A stretch of 64,000 bases of DNA, taken from positions 891,916 to 955,915 of the forward strand of contig KE159810.1 of NCBI GenBank assembly GCA_000403495.2, given 5' to 3'. A model generated the notes under the pieces. The model searched no databases. It saw nothing but the letters and a program-made list of their open reading frames with translations, and had not been told where the DNA came from. Shown here in pieces: positions 25,784 to 34,973 of this stretch. The stretch is from Lachnospiraceae bacterium 10-1. GTDB taxonomy: Bacteria > Bacillota > Clostridia > Lachnospirales > Lachnospiraceae. Every line of letters starts with the position of its first letter. Position 1 is the stretch's first letter. The position numbers were made by a program, and so were the translations under genes.

Positions 25784-26848
25784 TTATAAATATTTATCTT
25801 CCAGATTATCGTCTGCAATATCATGGATCGGAGTGTTCAGAATTCTTTCATCCTCTGCCGCCTTTTCTTTCGCACGCCTGTTTTTCTCCTTCACCAGATA
25901 CACAATAAGTGCACATACCAGTGCAACCGTCAATACAATCAGTACCCATTTGAGAATATCTTTTCCTGTTGTAGGTGTATGCATAATCGTAGCCGACGTG
26001 TCTTTAAATGCAAGCTGAAATACTTCATCCGTGGACATATCCGTATACCAGTACTTATCAATATTGTTCCAGAAAATTTCTATTGCTTCAGAATCCATAA
26101 TAGATGAGGTTTCATATCCATTTGCATAGGCCATATATCCAACATCATTATCCGTATCTTCTTCTGCAAAATACACAAACAGAAAAATATTTTCCGTGTC
26201 AAAATGCTCATCATAATAGTCTGCCGCCCACTCTTCTTTTTCCTTATCAGAAGTAAGCTTCGGATCATATTCTCTCAATATTATATAAGGCTGAACTCCT
26301 GTTTCATCCCAGAAACCCTTTAGCTCTCCTCCTGCTTTTGCAGCATTGTCAAACCAATCAAGTTCATCTATAATACAGTTATTTATGTATGCATTATTGG
26401 TCTTTAATTTTTCTCTCACAATCCTGCTGGTTTGCTCCGAAGAGTAAGAATTACCATAAGAATTTGATCGTCCCGTACTTGCTGCAATACTTTGAAAAAG
26501 TACAAATATAAACACAATTATAAAAACTGTTATAATTGTAGTTGTCAGACACCCTCCGCCATGATAGGAAGAGCGTCTTCTATATCCTCTTCCCAGGGGT
26601 GGTGGCGGCATCCCCGGTCCTCCCCACATAGGCGGTGGAGGCATTCCTGGTCCTCTCCCTGTTGGTGGTGGCGGCATCCCTGCCCCTCTCCCCATTCCGC
26701 TGCTATAGCTTCCGCCTCCAAAGCTGCCTCGCCCCGCACGGCTTCCGCCTCCTGCTCTTCCTACGCTGTGGCCGCCGCTGACTCGTCCCGCGCTGCGGCC
26801 CCCAAAGCTGGCTCTTCCGCCACCACCTCTGCTGCCTGCTCTTCCCAT
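25784..26848 (-). CDS. Gly/Arg/Pro-rich membrane protein with TPM-like domain
   Basis: 354-aa protein. The first ~100 residues are of very low complexity: Gly/Arg/Ser-rich (GRAGSRGGGGRASFGG) and then repeated PPPP blocks, GMPPPP occurring three times. A membrane helix follows (~103-122), then an alpha/beta domain at ~140-290 (YINNCIIDELDWFDN, TENIFLFVYFAEEDTD, YMAYANGYE) that recalls TPM/TPM-phosphatase-like membrane proteins, a second membrane helix (~302-320) and a charged tail. The basic head is probably cytoplasmic and could bind nucleic acid, lipids or partner proteins. First gene of the operon with PspA and the AAA+ protein; strong AGGAAGGAG. Domain assignment is tentative. Confidence 0.75.
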   Translation of the reverse strand: MGRAGSRGGGGRASFGGRSAGRVSGGHSVGRAGGGSRAGRGSFGGGSYSSGMGRGAGMPPPPTGRGPGMPPPPMWGGPGMPPPPLGRGYRRRSSYHGGGCLTTTIITVFIIVFIFVLFQSIAASTGRSNSYGNSYSSEQTSRIVREKLKTNNAYINNCIIDELDWFDNAAKAGGELKGFWDETGVQPYIILREYDPKLTSDKEKEEWAADYYDEHFDTENIFLFVYFAEEDTDNDVGYMAYANGYETSSIMDSEAIEIFWNNIDKYWYTDMSTDEVFQLAFKDTSATIMHTPTTGKDILKWVLIVLTVALVCALIVYLVKEKNRRAKEKAAEDERILNTPIHDIADDNLEDKYL

Positions 26849-26869
26849 AAATTCTCCTTCCTGTTACAC

Positions 26870-26908
26870 AAAATCATATGATTTTACACAATTATTGTTG
26901 TGATTATA
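26870..26908 (-). promoter_or_regulatory. Promoter -10 with two operator-like dyads for the PspA operon
   Basis: On the minus strand TATAAT (26903-26908) lies 54 bp before the start codon; the -35 is weak. Directly downstream are CACAA-N6-TTGTG (26887-26902) and the perfect 16-bp palindrome AAAATCATATGATTTT (26870-26885). Both would overlap or follow the transcription start, a position typical of repressor operators. Confidence 0.5.
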
Positions 26909-27003
26909 CCATATTCTTTTATAATACGAAAGCACATAAATAATGACAGCGTTTGCTTTTTATGCTAAAATTTATTTATGAAAGTTTTATAGGGAGCAAA
27001 AAC

Positions 27004-29238
27004 ATGGATTACACTAATACAGATCGACTTTTAATTGAATATATACTAACACTCCTTAAGTTTTCTGAAACGCATCATATTGATCTGGAACATTTAATGG
27101 AAAATGACTGGCAAACGGCATTTTCCATTTTGTCAGATTCACAGGATCTGCACACAGCATATAGTCTTATCCGTTTTATGGATGAAATGCCGGGAGGCTT
27201 TTTTATCTATCATGCAGATCAGGAAGAGCAAATAGTGTACGCAAATAAGGCTGTTCTTCGGATTTTCCAGTGCGACAACATGAAAGAATTTCAGGCACTT
27301 ACCGGAAATTCTTTCAGGGGAATTGTTTTTTCGGAAGATTTGGATGGGGTAGAACATAGCATTAAGGAACAGATTGCTGCCAGCAAATATGATCTTGATT
27401 ATGTTGAATACCGTATTCTCTGTAAAGATGGTTCGATCCGCTGGATTGAAGATTATGGCCATTTTATCCACAGCGAAACTGCAGGAGACTTTTTTTATGT
27501 ATTTATAGGAGATGCCACTGAAAAGCGAAACCGGCAGTTAACCGAAAGTGCAACTCTTATAAATGAAAAAGAACAGGAACTTCAGGAAATCATTGATGAG
27601 TACAATAAAGAAAGAAATCTCATTGACCAGGAGCAGCTCCGTCGTCTAAAAGTAATAGAAGGACTTAGTGTAAATTACGACTCCATCCTTTACATAGATT
27701 TAGACACAAACAATGTTCTTCCTTACCGTTTAAGCGACCGCACGCAAAAACAGTTTAATCAAAAATTACGCTCTCTTGATTTTCCTGCCTTTACCTCTGA
27801 ATACATAAACACATGGGTTCATCCTGAGGATAGAGAGCTGCTTTTTGAAGTAACCGCTCCGAATTATATACGTTCCAAGTTGTCTGTTTCCAAAACTTAC
27901 TATACAAATTACAGGGTAATAAATAATCACGCAGTACAATATCTACAGCTGCGAATCGTAAACGTAGGGAGCAATGAACATATTTCCCAGATTGTTATGG
28001 GATACCGGATTGTAGATGAGGAAATCCAACGTGAAATGGAGCAAAATCAACTGTTGGAAAATGCCCTTGAAAATGCAAATCTGGCAATGGATGTTAAAAA
28101 TACGTTTCTTGCCAATATGTCTCATGACATGCGTACACCTTTAAATGCCATATTTGGTTTTACCTCTCTTGCCAGAAAAAATATTGCTGACAAAAGCACT
28201 GCCTTAAGCTATCTTGACAAAATTGAATCTTCCAGCCGACAACTTTTGGATTTAATTGATAAAGTATTAAAAATTGCATGGCTGGAGTCCAACAATGCCG
28301 GTATTGCAGAATCCAAATGCAGCCTGCAGGATATTATGTGTGATGTATATAATACTCTTTTTCCACATGCCTCCGGAAAAAACATTGATTTTTCCCTGCA
28401 TACTGACGAGTTGCTACACTCTGATATTTATGGAGACAGCGATAAGCTGACTCAGCTTCTTCATTATATTACAAATAACGCAATAACATATACGGAACCA
28501 GGCGGCAAGGTTGATATGTACATCAAAGAACTGGATATCCTTACAAATAATTGTGCAGTCTATCAATTCAAAATTCAAGATACCGGAATTGGTATCAGTG
28601 AAAATTTTCTTGCCCATATTTACGAGCCATTTGAACGCGAAAATAATACTACCTTAAGCGGGGCTTTTGGTACAGGATTAGGACTTACAATCACCAAACA
28701 TATTGTAGACATGATGGGCGGCAGCATAGAAATTGACAGTGCTCTCCACAAGGGAACTACTTTCACCGTCACTTTAACCCTCCGTATGCAGGATTCAGCT
28801 CCTGCCATGTCTGAAAATGCTCAAAGTCCATACAGCCGCCTGGCAGGACTGAAAATTTTAATTGTTGAGGACAATGAAATTAATCTGGAAATCGAAACGG
28901 AACTGCTGCGTGATCAGGGATTTTTAGTTGACACAGCTGAAAATGGGAGTATTGCCATTGAAAAAATGAAAAATGCCCGTCCTGAAGATTATTCCCTGAT
29001 CTTAATGGATATTCAAATGCCTGTAATGAACGGGCTTAAAGCAGCAAAAGCCATACGTGCCCTGGAAGATCCTGAACTGGCAAACATCCCGATTATTGCC
29101 CTTTCAGCCAATGCCTTTGAAAGTGACAAGAGGGCTTCCTTGGAAAGCGGTATGAACGTGCATTTGACTAAACCCATTGATATTCCATTGTTACTGGAAA
29201 CCATGTCCAAATTAATACATACAAAAAATAATATTTAA
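27004..29238 (+). CDS. Hybrid sensor histidine kinase (PAS-HisKA-HATPase-REC)
   Basis: 744-aa cytoplasmic hybrid kinase without membrane segments. An N-terminal helical region is followed by a PAS domain (~60-180: GFFIYHADQEEQIVYANKAV, then YRILCKDGSIRWIEDYG), a second PAS-like part (~215-345), the HisKA box with the phospho-acceptor His in NMSHDMRTPLNA (~373), the ATPase domain with N, G1 (DTGIGIS) and G2 (GTGLGL) boxes, and a receiver domain from ~615 (ILIVEDNEINLE) with Asp in LILMDIQMP. Start at ATG 27004, behind AGGGAG. No dedicated response regulator lies beside it. It is divergent to the PspA operon and shares its upstream region. Confidence 0.93.
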   Translation: MDYTNTDRLLIEYILTLLKFSETHHIDLEHLMENDWQTAFSILSDSQDLHTAYSLIRFMDEMPGGFFIYHADQEEQIVYANKAVLRIFQCDNMKEFQALTGNSFRGIVFSEDLDGVEHSIKEQIAASKYDLDYVEYRILCKDGSIRWIEDYGHFIHSETAGDFFYVFIGDATEKRNRQLTESATLINEKEQELQEIIDEYNKERNLIDQEQLRRLKVIEGLSVNYDSILYIDLDTNNVLPYRLSDRTQKQFNQKLRSLDFPAFTSEYINTWVHPEDRELLFEVTAPNYIRSKLSVSKTYYTNYRVINNHAVQYLQLRIVNVGSNEHISQIVMGYRIVDEEIQREMEQNQLLENALENANLAMDVKNTFLANMSHDMRTPLNAIFGFTSLARKNIADKSTALSYLDKIESSSRQLLDLIDKVLKIAWLESNNAGIAESKCSLQDIMCDVYNTLFPHASGKNIDFSLHTDELLHSDIYGDSDKLTQLLHYITNNAITYTEPGGKVDMYIKELDILTNNCAVYQFKIQDTGIGISENFLAHIYEPFERENNTTLSGAFGTGLGLTITKHIVDMMGGSIEIDSALHKGTTFTVTLTLRMQDSAPAMSENAQSPYSRLAGLKILIVEDNEINLEIETELLRDQGFLVDTAENGSIAIEKMKNARPEDYSLILMDIQMPVMNGLKAAKAIRALEDPELANIPIIALSANAFESDKRASLESGMNVHLTKPIDIPLLLETMSKLIHTKNNI

Positions 29239-29268
29239 ATTCAAGTAAACATATTTATGTATTCATCA

Positions 29269-29315
29269 AAAAACGACTGCGCATTACTTTTAAAGTAGTG
29301 CATAGCCGTTTTTAT
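29269..29315. terminator. Bidirectional terminator between kinase and coiled-coil gene
   Basis: AAAAACG-CT-GCATTAC stem mirrored by GTAGTGC-AG-CGTTTTT with a short TTTTAAA loop; A-run on one side and T-run on the other, so it works for both converging genes. Confidence 0.75.
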
Positions 29316-29376
29316 TTTACATAAAAAAATTTCACAAAGTGCAGTTTCCCTATGTTTACTTATAATATTAATCTCC

Positions 29377-29958
29377 TCAGCCTCCAGCCGAACTAATCAC
29401 TTCTGAAACATCCACAATTTCCGGTTCTCCGGCCGGCGCCTGAGCATTTTCTGCAACCTCCCCTGGATCGTCATACTCCTTTTTTTCCTCATCTCCCCAA
29501 AGGGAATCATACTCCTCTTTCTTTTCCCTGCGGGCCATTGCACCAATGTTTTTCGCAGTTTGATACATTTCAAAGCTAAACTCCATAAGCTTTTTTTCAT
29601 CCGCCGCCGGTACAGTTGCACCTTTCATAATGCGCCTTGCAACCTCAAGGATTTTTCCCATTTCAACTGCATATTCCTCAGCGGCATCTGCCTGCTGTTC
29701 CGCCACAGTTGCATTCCAATGAGCACAGTACTTATCTGCAAGTCTGTCAAGATATTCCTGATACTCATCTTCTTTTTCATCTAATGCTCCAATGGTAAGT
29801 TCCAGTGTAGCAGCTTCTGAAGCAAACTGTCCGTCCTTGTCCTGAAAATGTTCCATTTTTGACCGCACGCTTTGAAGCTGTTTTGACAAAACCGCCCTTT
29901 GCTCCCTGTATTCCTTTACCTGCTGTCTGTAAATCTGCTGTGCCTCTCCAATTTTCAT
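29377..29958 (-). CDS. Unrecognised 193-aa coiled-coil protein
   Basis: Soluble, highly charged helical protein. Residues ~5-80 form a coiled coil (QIYRQQVKEYREQRAVLSKQ and onward), a second helical pair covers ~85-150, and the C-terminal ~45 residues are acidic and disordered (EEKKEYDDPGEVAENAQAP), ending SSAGG. It has no signal peptide or membrane helix. Start ATG at 29958 behind AAGGATG. It lies downstream of the hybrid kinase on the opposite strand, about 2.5 kb from the PspA operon. It could be an adaptor or a PspA-like structural protein, but nothing in the sequence settles this. Confidence 0.75.
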   Translation of the reverse strand: MKIGEAQQIYRQQVKEYREQRAVLSKQLQSVRSKMEHFQDKDGQFASEAATLELTIGALDEKEDEYQEYLDRLADKYCAHWNATVAEQQADAAEEYAVEMGKILEVARRIMKGATVPAADEKKLMEFSFEMYQTAKNIGAMARREKKEEYDSLWGDEEKKEYDDPGEVAENAQAPAGEPEIVDVSEVISSAGG

Positions 29959-30019
29959 TCAATCACATCCTTGTAATATAATAAATACATCCTTGTATTT
30001 ATTGTTAATATCGACTTAT

Positions 30020-31255
30020 TTAATTAAAAACCTGATACTTTTCCACAATCTTTATTAATAAATCAACGATTCTTTCCATTTCATCTGCACAGGCATACTC
30101 AAACCGTCCATGAAAATTCTGCCCGCCTGTACAAAGATTCGGACAGGGAAGCCCCATAAAAGACAGCCTTGCCCCGTCTGTTCCTCCCCTGATAGGAACC
30201 ACCACCGGCACAATTTCCAACTCTTCCATTGCCTCTTTTGCATAATCCACCAAGTGCATATGCCCTTCAATAATCTCTTTCATGTTATAGTAAGAATCCT
30301 TCATCTCTATTTCAAAGGTTCCTTCACCATATCTGCTGTTTAAAAATGCTCCGGTTTGTAAAAACAATTCTTTCTTTTTTTCAAATTTTATCCTGTCATG
30401 ATCCCTGATAATATATTCTGCTTTTGCTTCCTCCACTGTACCATTTAACTGATCTAAATGGAAAAAGCCTTCATACTCACAGGTATACATAGGATTTTCC
30501 GAAACAGGAAGCATAGACTGAAACTCCTGGGCCATTAAAATTGCATTCCGCATTTTATCCTTTGCGTCACCCGGATGTACACTTCTGCCATGAATGATCA
30601 CTTTTGCTCCTGCCGCATTAAAATTCTCATATTCCAATTCACCAAGTTTTCCGCCATCTACCGTATAGGCATAATCTGCTCCGAAAAGCTTAACGTCAAA
30701 ATGGTCTGCTCCCGCTCCCACTTCTTCATCCGGCGTAAAGCCAATCCTTACCTTGCCATGTGAAATTTCAGGATGCAGCAATAGTTCTTCTGCCATTGCC
30801 ATAATTTCAGCAACACCAGCTTTATCATCCGCACCCAAAAGAGTGGTCCCGTCTGTCACAATCAGCCTTTTTCCTTTATAAGAAGAAAGCTCCGGAAAGT
30901 CTTCCACCCTCATAATAATCTGTTTTTCCTGATTTAACAGGATGTCCTTTCCGTCATAGTTCTCCACAATCCTTGGCTTAACGCCTTCCCCTGTTACTGC
31001 CGGAGCAGTATCCATGTGGGCAATAAATCCAATAACCGGTACGTCCTCACATCCCTTTGACGCAGGAACAGACGCATACACATAACAATGCTTTCTGTCA
31101 TAGGTAATCTCTTCTGCACCCATATCCGTAAGCTGGCGTACCAAAACCTCCGCCAGGTTATGCTGTTTTTGGGTGGAGGGAGTCTCTAAGCTTTCCTCCG
31201 ATGACTGGGTGTCAATCCTTACATACTCCAAAAAATTTTCAATCACCTTTTTCAT
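30020..31255 (-). CDS. pepT: Peptidase T (tripeptide aminopeptidase)
   Basis: 411-aa zinc metallopeptidase of family M20 that removes the N-terminal residue from tripeptides. Metal and catalytic positions are visible: [10 protein letters not shown] (His, Asp), [23 protein letters not shown] (Glu pair, His partner), YTVDGG and the dimer-face segment [10 protein letters not shown]. The start at 31255 ([18 protein letters not shown]) matches PepT proteins; ATG at 31267 and TTG at 31336 are in-frame alternatives but add unrelated residues. The 90-bp leader between it and the lipoprotein gene contains two inverted repeats. Confidence 0.95.
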   Translation of the reverse strand: MKKVIENFLEYVRIDTQSSEESLETPSTQKQHNLAEVLVRQLTDMGAEEITYDRKHCYVYASVPASKGCEDVPVIGFIAHMDTAPAVTGEGVKPRIVENYDGKDILLNQEKQIIMRVEDFPELSSYKGKRLIVTDGTTLLGADDKAGVAEIMAMAEELLLHPEISHGKVRIGFTPDEEVGAGADHFDVKLFGADYAYTVDGGKLGELEYENFNAAGAKVIIHGRSVHPGDAKDKMRNAILMAQEFQSMLPVSENPMYTCEYEGFFHLDQLNGTVEEAKAEYIIRDHDRIKFEKKKELFLQTGAFLNSRYGEGTFEIEMKDSYYNMKEIIEGHMHLVDYAKEAMEELEIVPVVVPIRGGTDGARLSFMGLPCPNLCTGGQNFHGRFEYACADEMERIVDLLIKIVEKYQVFN

Positions 31256-31273
31256 TTTTATACCCATGCCTTT

Positions 31274-31336
31274 CCCGCTTGGGCTCCTCCCAAGTGGGAA
31301 TAGGCCCAAATACGTAAGATTGAAAGTTTCTTTCAA
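31274..31336 (-). promoter_or_regulatory. Leader inverted repeats upstream of pepT
   Basis: Two structures. At 31274-31298 a 10-bp stem (one G-T pair) has a five-base loop that reads exactly AGGAG in the mRNA, that is, a Shine-Dalgarno-like sequence held in a hairpin loop 16 nt before an in-frame ATG at 31267. At 31320-31336 lies TTGAAAG-TTT-CTTTCAA, a perfect 7-bp dyad. Regulatory meaning is inference. Confidence 0.45.
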
Positions 31337-31348
31337 CCTTCTCTTCCT

Positions 31349-32092
31349 TTATTCTATCCGAAACTGCCTTCCCTGATCATCAACAATATAAAGCTCACCA
31401 CCGCTGGCAAAAAACTCCTCCACAAAGGTATCTAATGGGAAACTGCCTTTCTTTTCCCATACATCATTCAACTGGTATAGCAGATAGTTTTCACCACATT
31501 TTAATAACACATACGCAATGTCATTTTCCTGATCAACAATGGGCGCATATCCGTTTTGACAGTTCTGTACACTTCCATCTACCGTGAAAGAAATCCAGTC
31601 CCTGCCTCCATCTGTGGTCTCAAATAAAAACCCGTTACTCCGCATCTGTGTTCCAATAAAAAGCTGCTCCTTTGACATTGCAGACAGGCTTGTAGGGTAT
31701 CCATCTATCTTTAAACTAATATCTGCTTCCGTGTAACTGTTCCACCTGTCTTTCGTAAAATATAGTATTTTCATCATCTGTCCGGCTCCCGGAGTGCTGC
31801 AATACAGCAAATACCCTTCATTTTCATCTATCATGCTTAAAAATACCCGATATTCATCAAATGCAATTGGTATCTTACTTAAAACAGCCCCATCAGACAA
31901 TTGGGCCACTACAATATCATCTCCCTCAAAGGAAGTTAACAGTCCAAAATTATTGTCAGGAATAAAAACTTCCGTCTCACATAAGGCAAGCTCACGATCA
32001 CAGCTTTCTACTATCTGCCCTTTTTTGCCGCATCCGGCAAGGAAAACCAGTGCAGAAACAAGAGCAGCCAGCTTTAAGTATGTTTTTATCAT
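31349..32092 (-). CDS. Lipoprotein with BNR/sialidase-like repeat
   Basis: 247-aa extracytoplasmic lipoprotein. Signal peptide with lipobox LAGC at residues ~18-21 (Cys 21). The body is all beta and contains a phrase typical of Asp-box/BNR propeller repeats (FLFETTDGGRDWISF). Other blades are indicated by LLTSFEGDDIVVAQLSDG, YLLYCSTPGAG and ENDIAYVLLKCG. It may bind a glycan or act as a sensor; no catalytic residues of sialidases are apparent. It precedes pepT on the same strand with a 93-bp gap; the two may be co-transcribed. Family-level call only. Confidence 0.8.
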   Translation of the reverse strand: MIKTYLKLAALVSALVFLAGCGKKGQIVESCDRELALCETEVFIPDNNFGLLTSFEGDDIVVAQLSDGAVLSKIPIAFDEYRVFLSMIDENEGYLLYCSTPGAGQMMKILYFTKDRWNSYTEADISLKIDGYPTSLSAMSKEQLFIGTQMRSNGFLFETTDGGRDWISFTVDGSVQNCQNGYAPIVDQENDIAYVLLKCGENYLLYQLNDVWEKKGSFPLDTFVEEFFASGGELYIVDDQGRQFRIE

Positions 32093-32148
32093 TTTTATTC
32101 ACTCTTTCCTCCATTCCAAAGCGCTTTGTATTTAGAGCGCAGGCAGAA

Positions 32149-32574
32149 TTATTGTAATACTCCATCTCCGCCCATAAGGCGAGTCATTTCCTCTATCCGC
32201 TCCACCGGAAAAGGCGGCATTGCCAGCGGCTTTAAGGCAATTGACATAAGCTTCACAGGATTGTCATCTGCCGCTATGCGGTTGGAACTAAATGCTCCAC
32301 ACATTCTACAACGATGGATAATCGCCCATTCTCCGTTTTTTCTCACCCACACAGCAACCGCATCCATATATCCTCCACAATCCGCCTCCCGGTCTCCCGG
32401 TGTAAGATCAACATGCAGACTGGTCAGACAATTGGGACAGTGATTTCTGTGTGCGCCTCCCACAGCTTGCGGCATCACTTCTCTTCCGCAAAGCTTGCAG
32501 GTAAATATCTCTCTGCAGGCATGCCTTTTATAGTATCCTTTTTCAAAGGACTTTCTTTTATTTTCTCTATTCAA
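32149..32574 (-). CDS. RNHCP domain protein
   Basis: 141-aa small zinc-type protein of the RNHCP family, named after the motif seen here as HRNHCPNCL. Paired cysteines before and after it (CKLCG, CPNC, a single Cys in DCGG, CRMCG) suggest zinc sites. The LTPGDREADCGGYMDAVAVWV stretch is family-specific. Function unknown. Start is TTG at 32574, backed by AAGGGGAAA seven bases upstream. It lies 19 bp after the CD3324-family gene, so both are likely in one transcript. Confidence 0.88.
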   Translation of the reverse strand: MNRENKRKSFEKGYYKRHACREIFTCKLCGREVMPQAVGGAHRNHCPNCLTSLHVDLTPGDREADCGGYMDAVAVWVRKNGEWAIIHRCRMCGAFSSNRIAADDNPVKLMSIALKPLAMPPFPVERIEEMTRLMGGDGVLQ

Positions 32575-32593
32575 TTTAATTTCCCCTTATATG

Positions 32594-32872
32594 TCAGAAC
32601 TCCTTCTTCACTCTATAATTTCTTATAATTCTCTGTATACTTTTCACTGACAAGCAATATTCCTCCGCCAGTTGATGCACTGACATTCCCTGCAGATGCT
32701 TTCTAAAGATAGTTTCATTTCTGAATCCCAGACTGTCACGTATTCCTGTTCCGGAACCCCAGCAACGTTTTTCGCCCTTCCTTGGAATATAAATCAACTC
32801 GCCGTCAATATACTGCCTAATCAACTCAAGTACTTCTTCCGGCAGAACATCCTCTGCCTTTACATAGCCCAT
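32594..32872 (-). CDS. CD3324 family protein with helix-turn-helix-like C-terminus
   Basis: 92-aa protein starting MGYVKAEDVLPEEVLELIR, as in the CD3324 family. The middle has YIPRKGEKRCWGSGTG and the C-terminus a recognisable helix-turn-helix (MSVHQLAEEYCLSVKSIQRIIRN), so DNA binding is likely. Start at 32872 is fixed by a perfect AGGAGG six bases upstream; a longer frame to 32956 has no such site. Probable co-transcription with the RNHCP gene. Regulatory target unknown. Confidence 0.88.
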   Translation of the reverse strand: MGYVKAEDVLPEEVLELIRQYIDGELIYIPRKGEKRCWGSGTGIRDSLGFRNETIFRKHLQGMSVHQLAEEYCLSVKSIQRIIRNYRVKKEF

Positions 32873-33115
32873 GATTGCCCTCCTAAAATTTTTCTTCAGG
32901 TATGCAATGGCTATAACATTCATTTTCATATGTTTGCAATAGCCACTGCTATGCAATCACACCACAATCCTTCTTCATGCAAATTTCCTCCTGTTCCTTT
33001 TCTATCCTCATTTAATCAGACATGTGCCGGTCCGTCAACCTCGCATTTCTTTATAGGTAAATATGCGCCAAATGCACGCAGATTTCCCACACCTGATTTT
33101 AGCAGTTAACCAGAC

Positions 33116-34024
33116 TTAGCTGGCGCAAAGCTTTTCATCTATATATTTAATATAGTCCTTTCTGTTTACTTCCTCTTTGTGATTCTGATACCATAGATAA
33201 GCTTCTTTAAGCCCTTCCTGTAATGGCATTGTATCGGAAATCAGCCGGTGCTGTTCTTTTACATCCAGCTTGTATTCATAATCATAAAAAGGAAAATACT
33301 CTCTGGGGTTAATGTCTGAATGAACCTCTGCATACTCCGGCCTCCATCCAACTGCCGCATAGCAAAGTTTTACCCATTCCCGAATGGAAATCATATCTTC
33401 ATTGCCAACATTAAATATATGCTTCTCAGGATGTTTTTCCAAAACACTGTCTATGCATCTGCAAAGGTCCTCCACGTGAAAAAACTGGAATTCCATCTCC
33501 CCCTTTTGCGGCAGGTAAAACTTCCGGTTCTTTTCCGCACATTCAAATACAAAAGCCTCCCGGTATACATTATTCATGGGTCCATAAAGGTATGGCGGAC
33601 GAAAAACATAGGCAGAAGGAACCTGTTTCAAAAGTGCCTGCTCCGCAGCAATCTTCCCGGTTCCATAAGCTCCCCAATATTTATTTTCGCCGGTTTCCTG
33701 CTCTTCTGTAAAAGGCTGTGGCAAATATTCAGGATACACCGCGCTTGAGCTGATCAGGACATAATCCTTAAATTCTCCCAGTGCGTCCAACAACAGTTCC
33801 ACATCCCTGCCCGTATATGATGTAACATCCAGAACTGCATCAAATACGTAATCCTTTAATCGACCACCAAGGCTATGTCTGTCCGCCTCAATCAGAAAGG
33901 TTCCTTTCGGCTGGGGATGATGATTTCTGTTAAGCACGTACACCTCATTTCCTGATTTTACATAATACTCTGCAATGTATTTACTGACAAATACCGTTCC
34001 ACCCGTAACTAAAATCTTTTTCAT
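33116..34024 (-). CDS. NAD-dependent epimerase/dehydratase
   Basis: 302-aa extended short-chain dehydrogenase/reductase. NAD-binding motif VTGGTVFVSKYIA at the N-terminus (a variant of GxxGxxG with Thr-Val), SSSAVYPEYL and the YGTGK catalytic Tyr-Lys pair (here AYGTGKIAAEQ). It would act on a nucleotide sugar or a related NAD-linked substrate. The Gly-rich loop is unusual (GGTVFVS), as in atypical SDR members. Start at 34024 behind GAGGAAAG; a start at 34039 would add five residues. No sugar pathway genes are adjacent. Confidence 0.9.
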   Translation of the reverse strand: MKKILVTGGTVFVSKYIAEYYVKSGNEVYVLNRNHHPQPKGTFLIEADRHSLGGRLKDYVFDAVLDVTSYTGRDVELLLDALGEFKDYVLISSSAVYPEYLPQPFTEEQETGENKYWGAYGTGKIAAEQALLKQVPSAYVFRPPYLYGPMNNVYREAFVFECAEKNRKFYLPQKGEMEFQFFHVEDLCRCIDSVLEKHPEKHIFNVGNEDMISIREWVKLCYAAVGWRPEYAEVHSDINPREYFPFYDYEYKLDVKEQHRLISDTMPLQEGLKEAYLWYQNHKEEVNRKDYIKYIDEKLCAS

Positions 34025-34123
34025 AACCACTTTCCTCACTCTTTTATTTGATATCCAAAATTATACGGGCAGATATCCCTGCATTTATGGCAGGAAATCT
34101 CCCAGTTTTTTGTTGCTTCATTA

Positions 34124-34966
34124 TCACCAAATACCTAATGAAAGCATACCGTAAACTGCCGCATTTTTCATTCGAAGGGTAATACTTTTCACAGGGGCTG
34201 TAAGATAAATGAACAATTCCTCCTTATCGTCAAAGTACTCCTGCACAAATACCTTAATTGCATTTTCCAGCTTTTCATTGATCTTCTCAAGGCTTTCCTG
34301 TATAAAAATATCTTTAATCTGCTGATAATCCTTTTCTGTAAACTCCTGGTCAGCCAAAGTTTTTCCTGCTAAAACATGCATCATCATATTGGTTAAGACA
34401 ACTTCACAAATATTATCCATGCTGTCCTCATATTGCTTTTCATGCCTTGCAAGTATATGGCGCAGATCTTCTTCCTTAAATACGCTGAAAAATTGCTGTT
34501 CCAAGCGGATGCAATTTATAAATTCATAAACCTTATCAACCCCCATAAGCTGGGAAATATCCTTTAAAACCGGATAATCCAATGTTATAATTTCATCCTG
34601 TGGTGCAAATTTCACATCATACCACTTGAAAAATTCCGGAATTGCTTTTACGAAAGTGTCATGCAAACATATATTTCCACAGTCAATTAATTTGGGCAGA
34701 ATCTTATTGTACATTTCCAGTGCTTCCCTGGTCTTGTCAGATACCCTTTCAGCTCCTATCTCATAGGCTCTTTTCGCCGGTAATCCTTTTTTTGAAAGTA
34801 CTGCACCTGAATCCTTCTCTTCCCTTATCACTTCATTGATACAATAAATTACAGCTCCCAAAAGCTGCTCTGCTTTTTCATAAGTCATTGAAGTACTCTC
34901 AAAAGCATTATATTTTTCTGCCAGACCGCTTACGACCGGCATTAATTCTTCCATTTCATAATTCAT
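34124..34966 (-). CDS. DUF6179-like protein
   Basis: 280-aa soluble helical protein without known catalytic motifs. I associate it with DUF6179 because of the ANICLHDTFVKAIPEFFKWYD-type stretch and because its partner matches DUF6323. Long amphipathic helices (TEKDYQQIKDIFIQESLEKI) suggest a structural or adaptor role. It starts 7 bp after the stop of the partner gene (GGAGGTG ribosome binding site), so the pair is one operon. The function is unknown. Confidence 0.7.
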   Translation of the reverse strand: MNYEMEELMPVVSGLAEKYNAFESTSMTYEKAEQLLGAVIYCINEVIREEKDSGAVLSKKGLPAKRAYEIGAERVSDKTREALEMYNKILPKLIDCGNICLHDTFVKAIPEFFKWYDVKFAPQDEIITLDYPVLKDISQLMGVDKVYEFINCIRLEQQFFSVFKEEDLRHILARHEKQYEDSMDNICEVVLTNMMMHVLAGKTLADQEFTEKDYQQIKDIFIQESLEKINEKLENAIKVFVQEYFDDKEELFIYLTAPVKSITLRMKNAAVYGMLSLGIW

Positions 34967-34973
34967 ATGCCAG

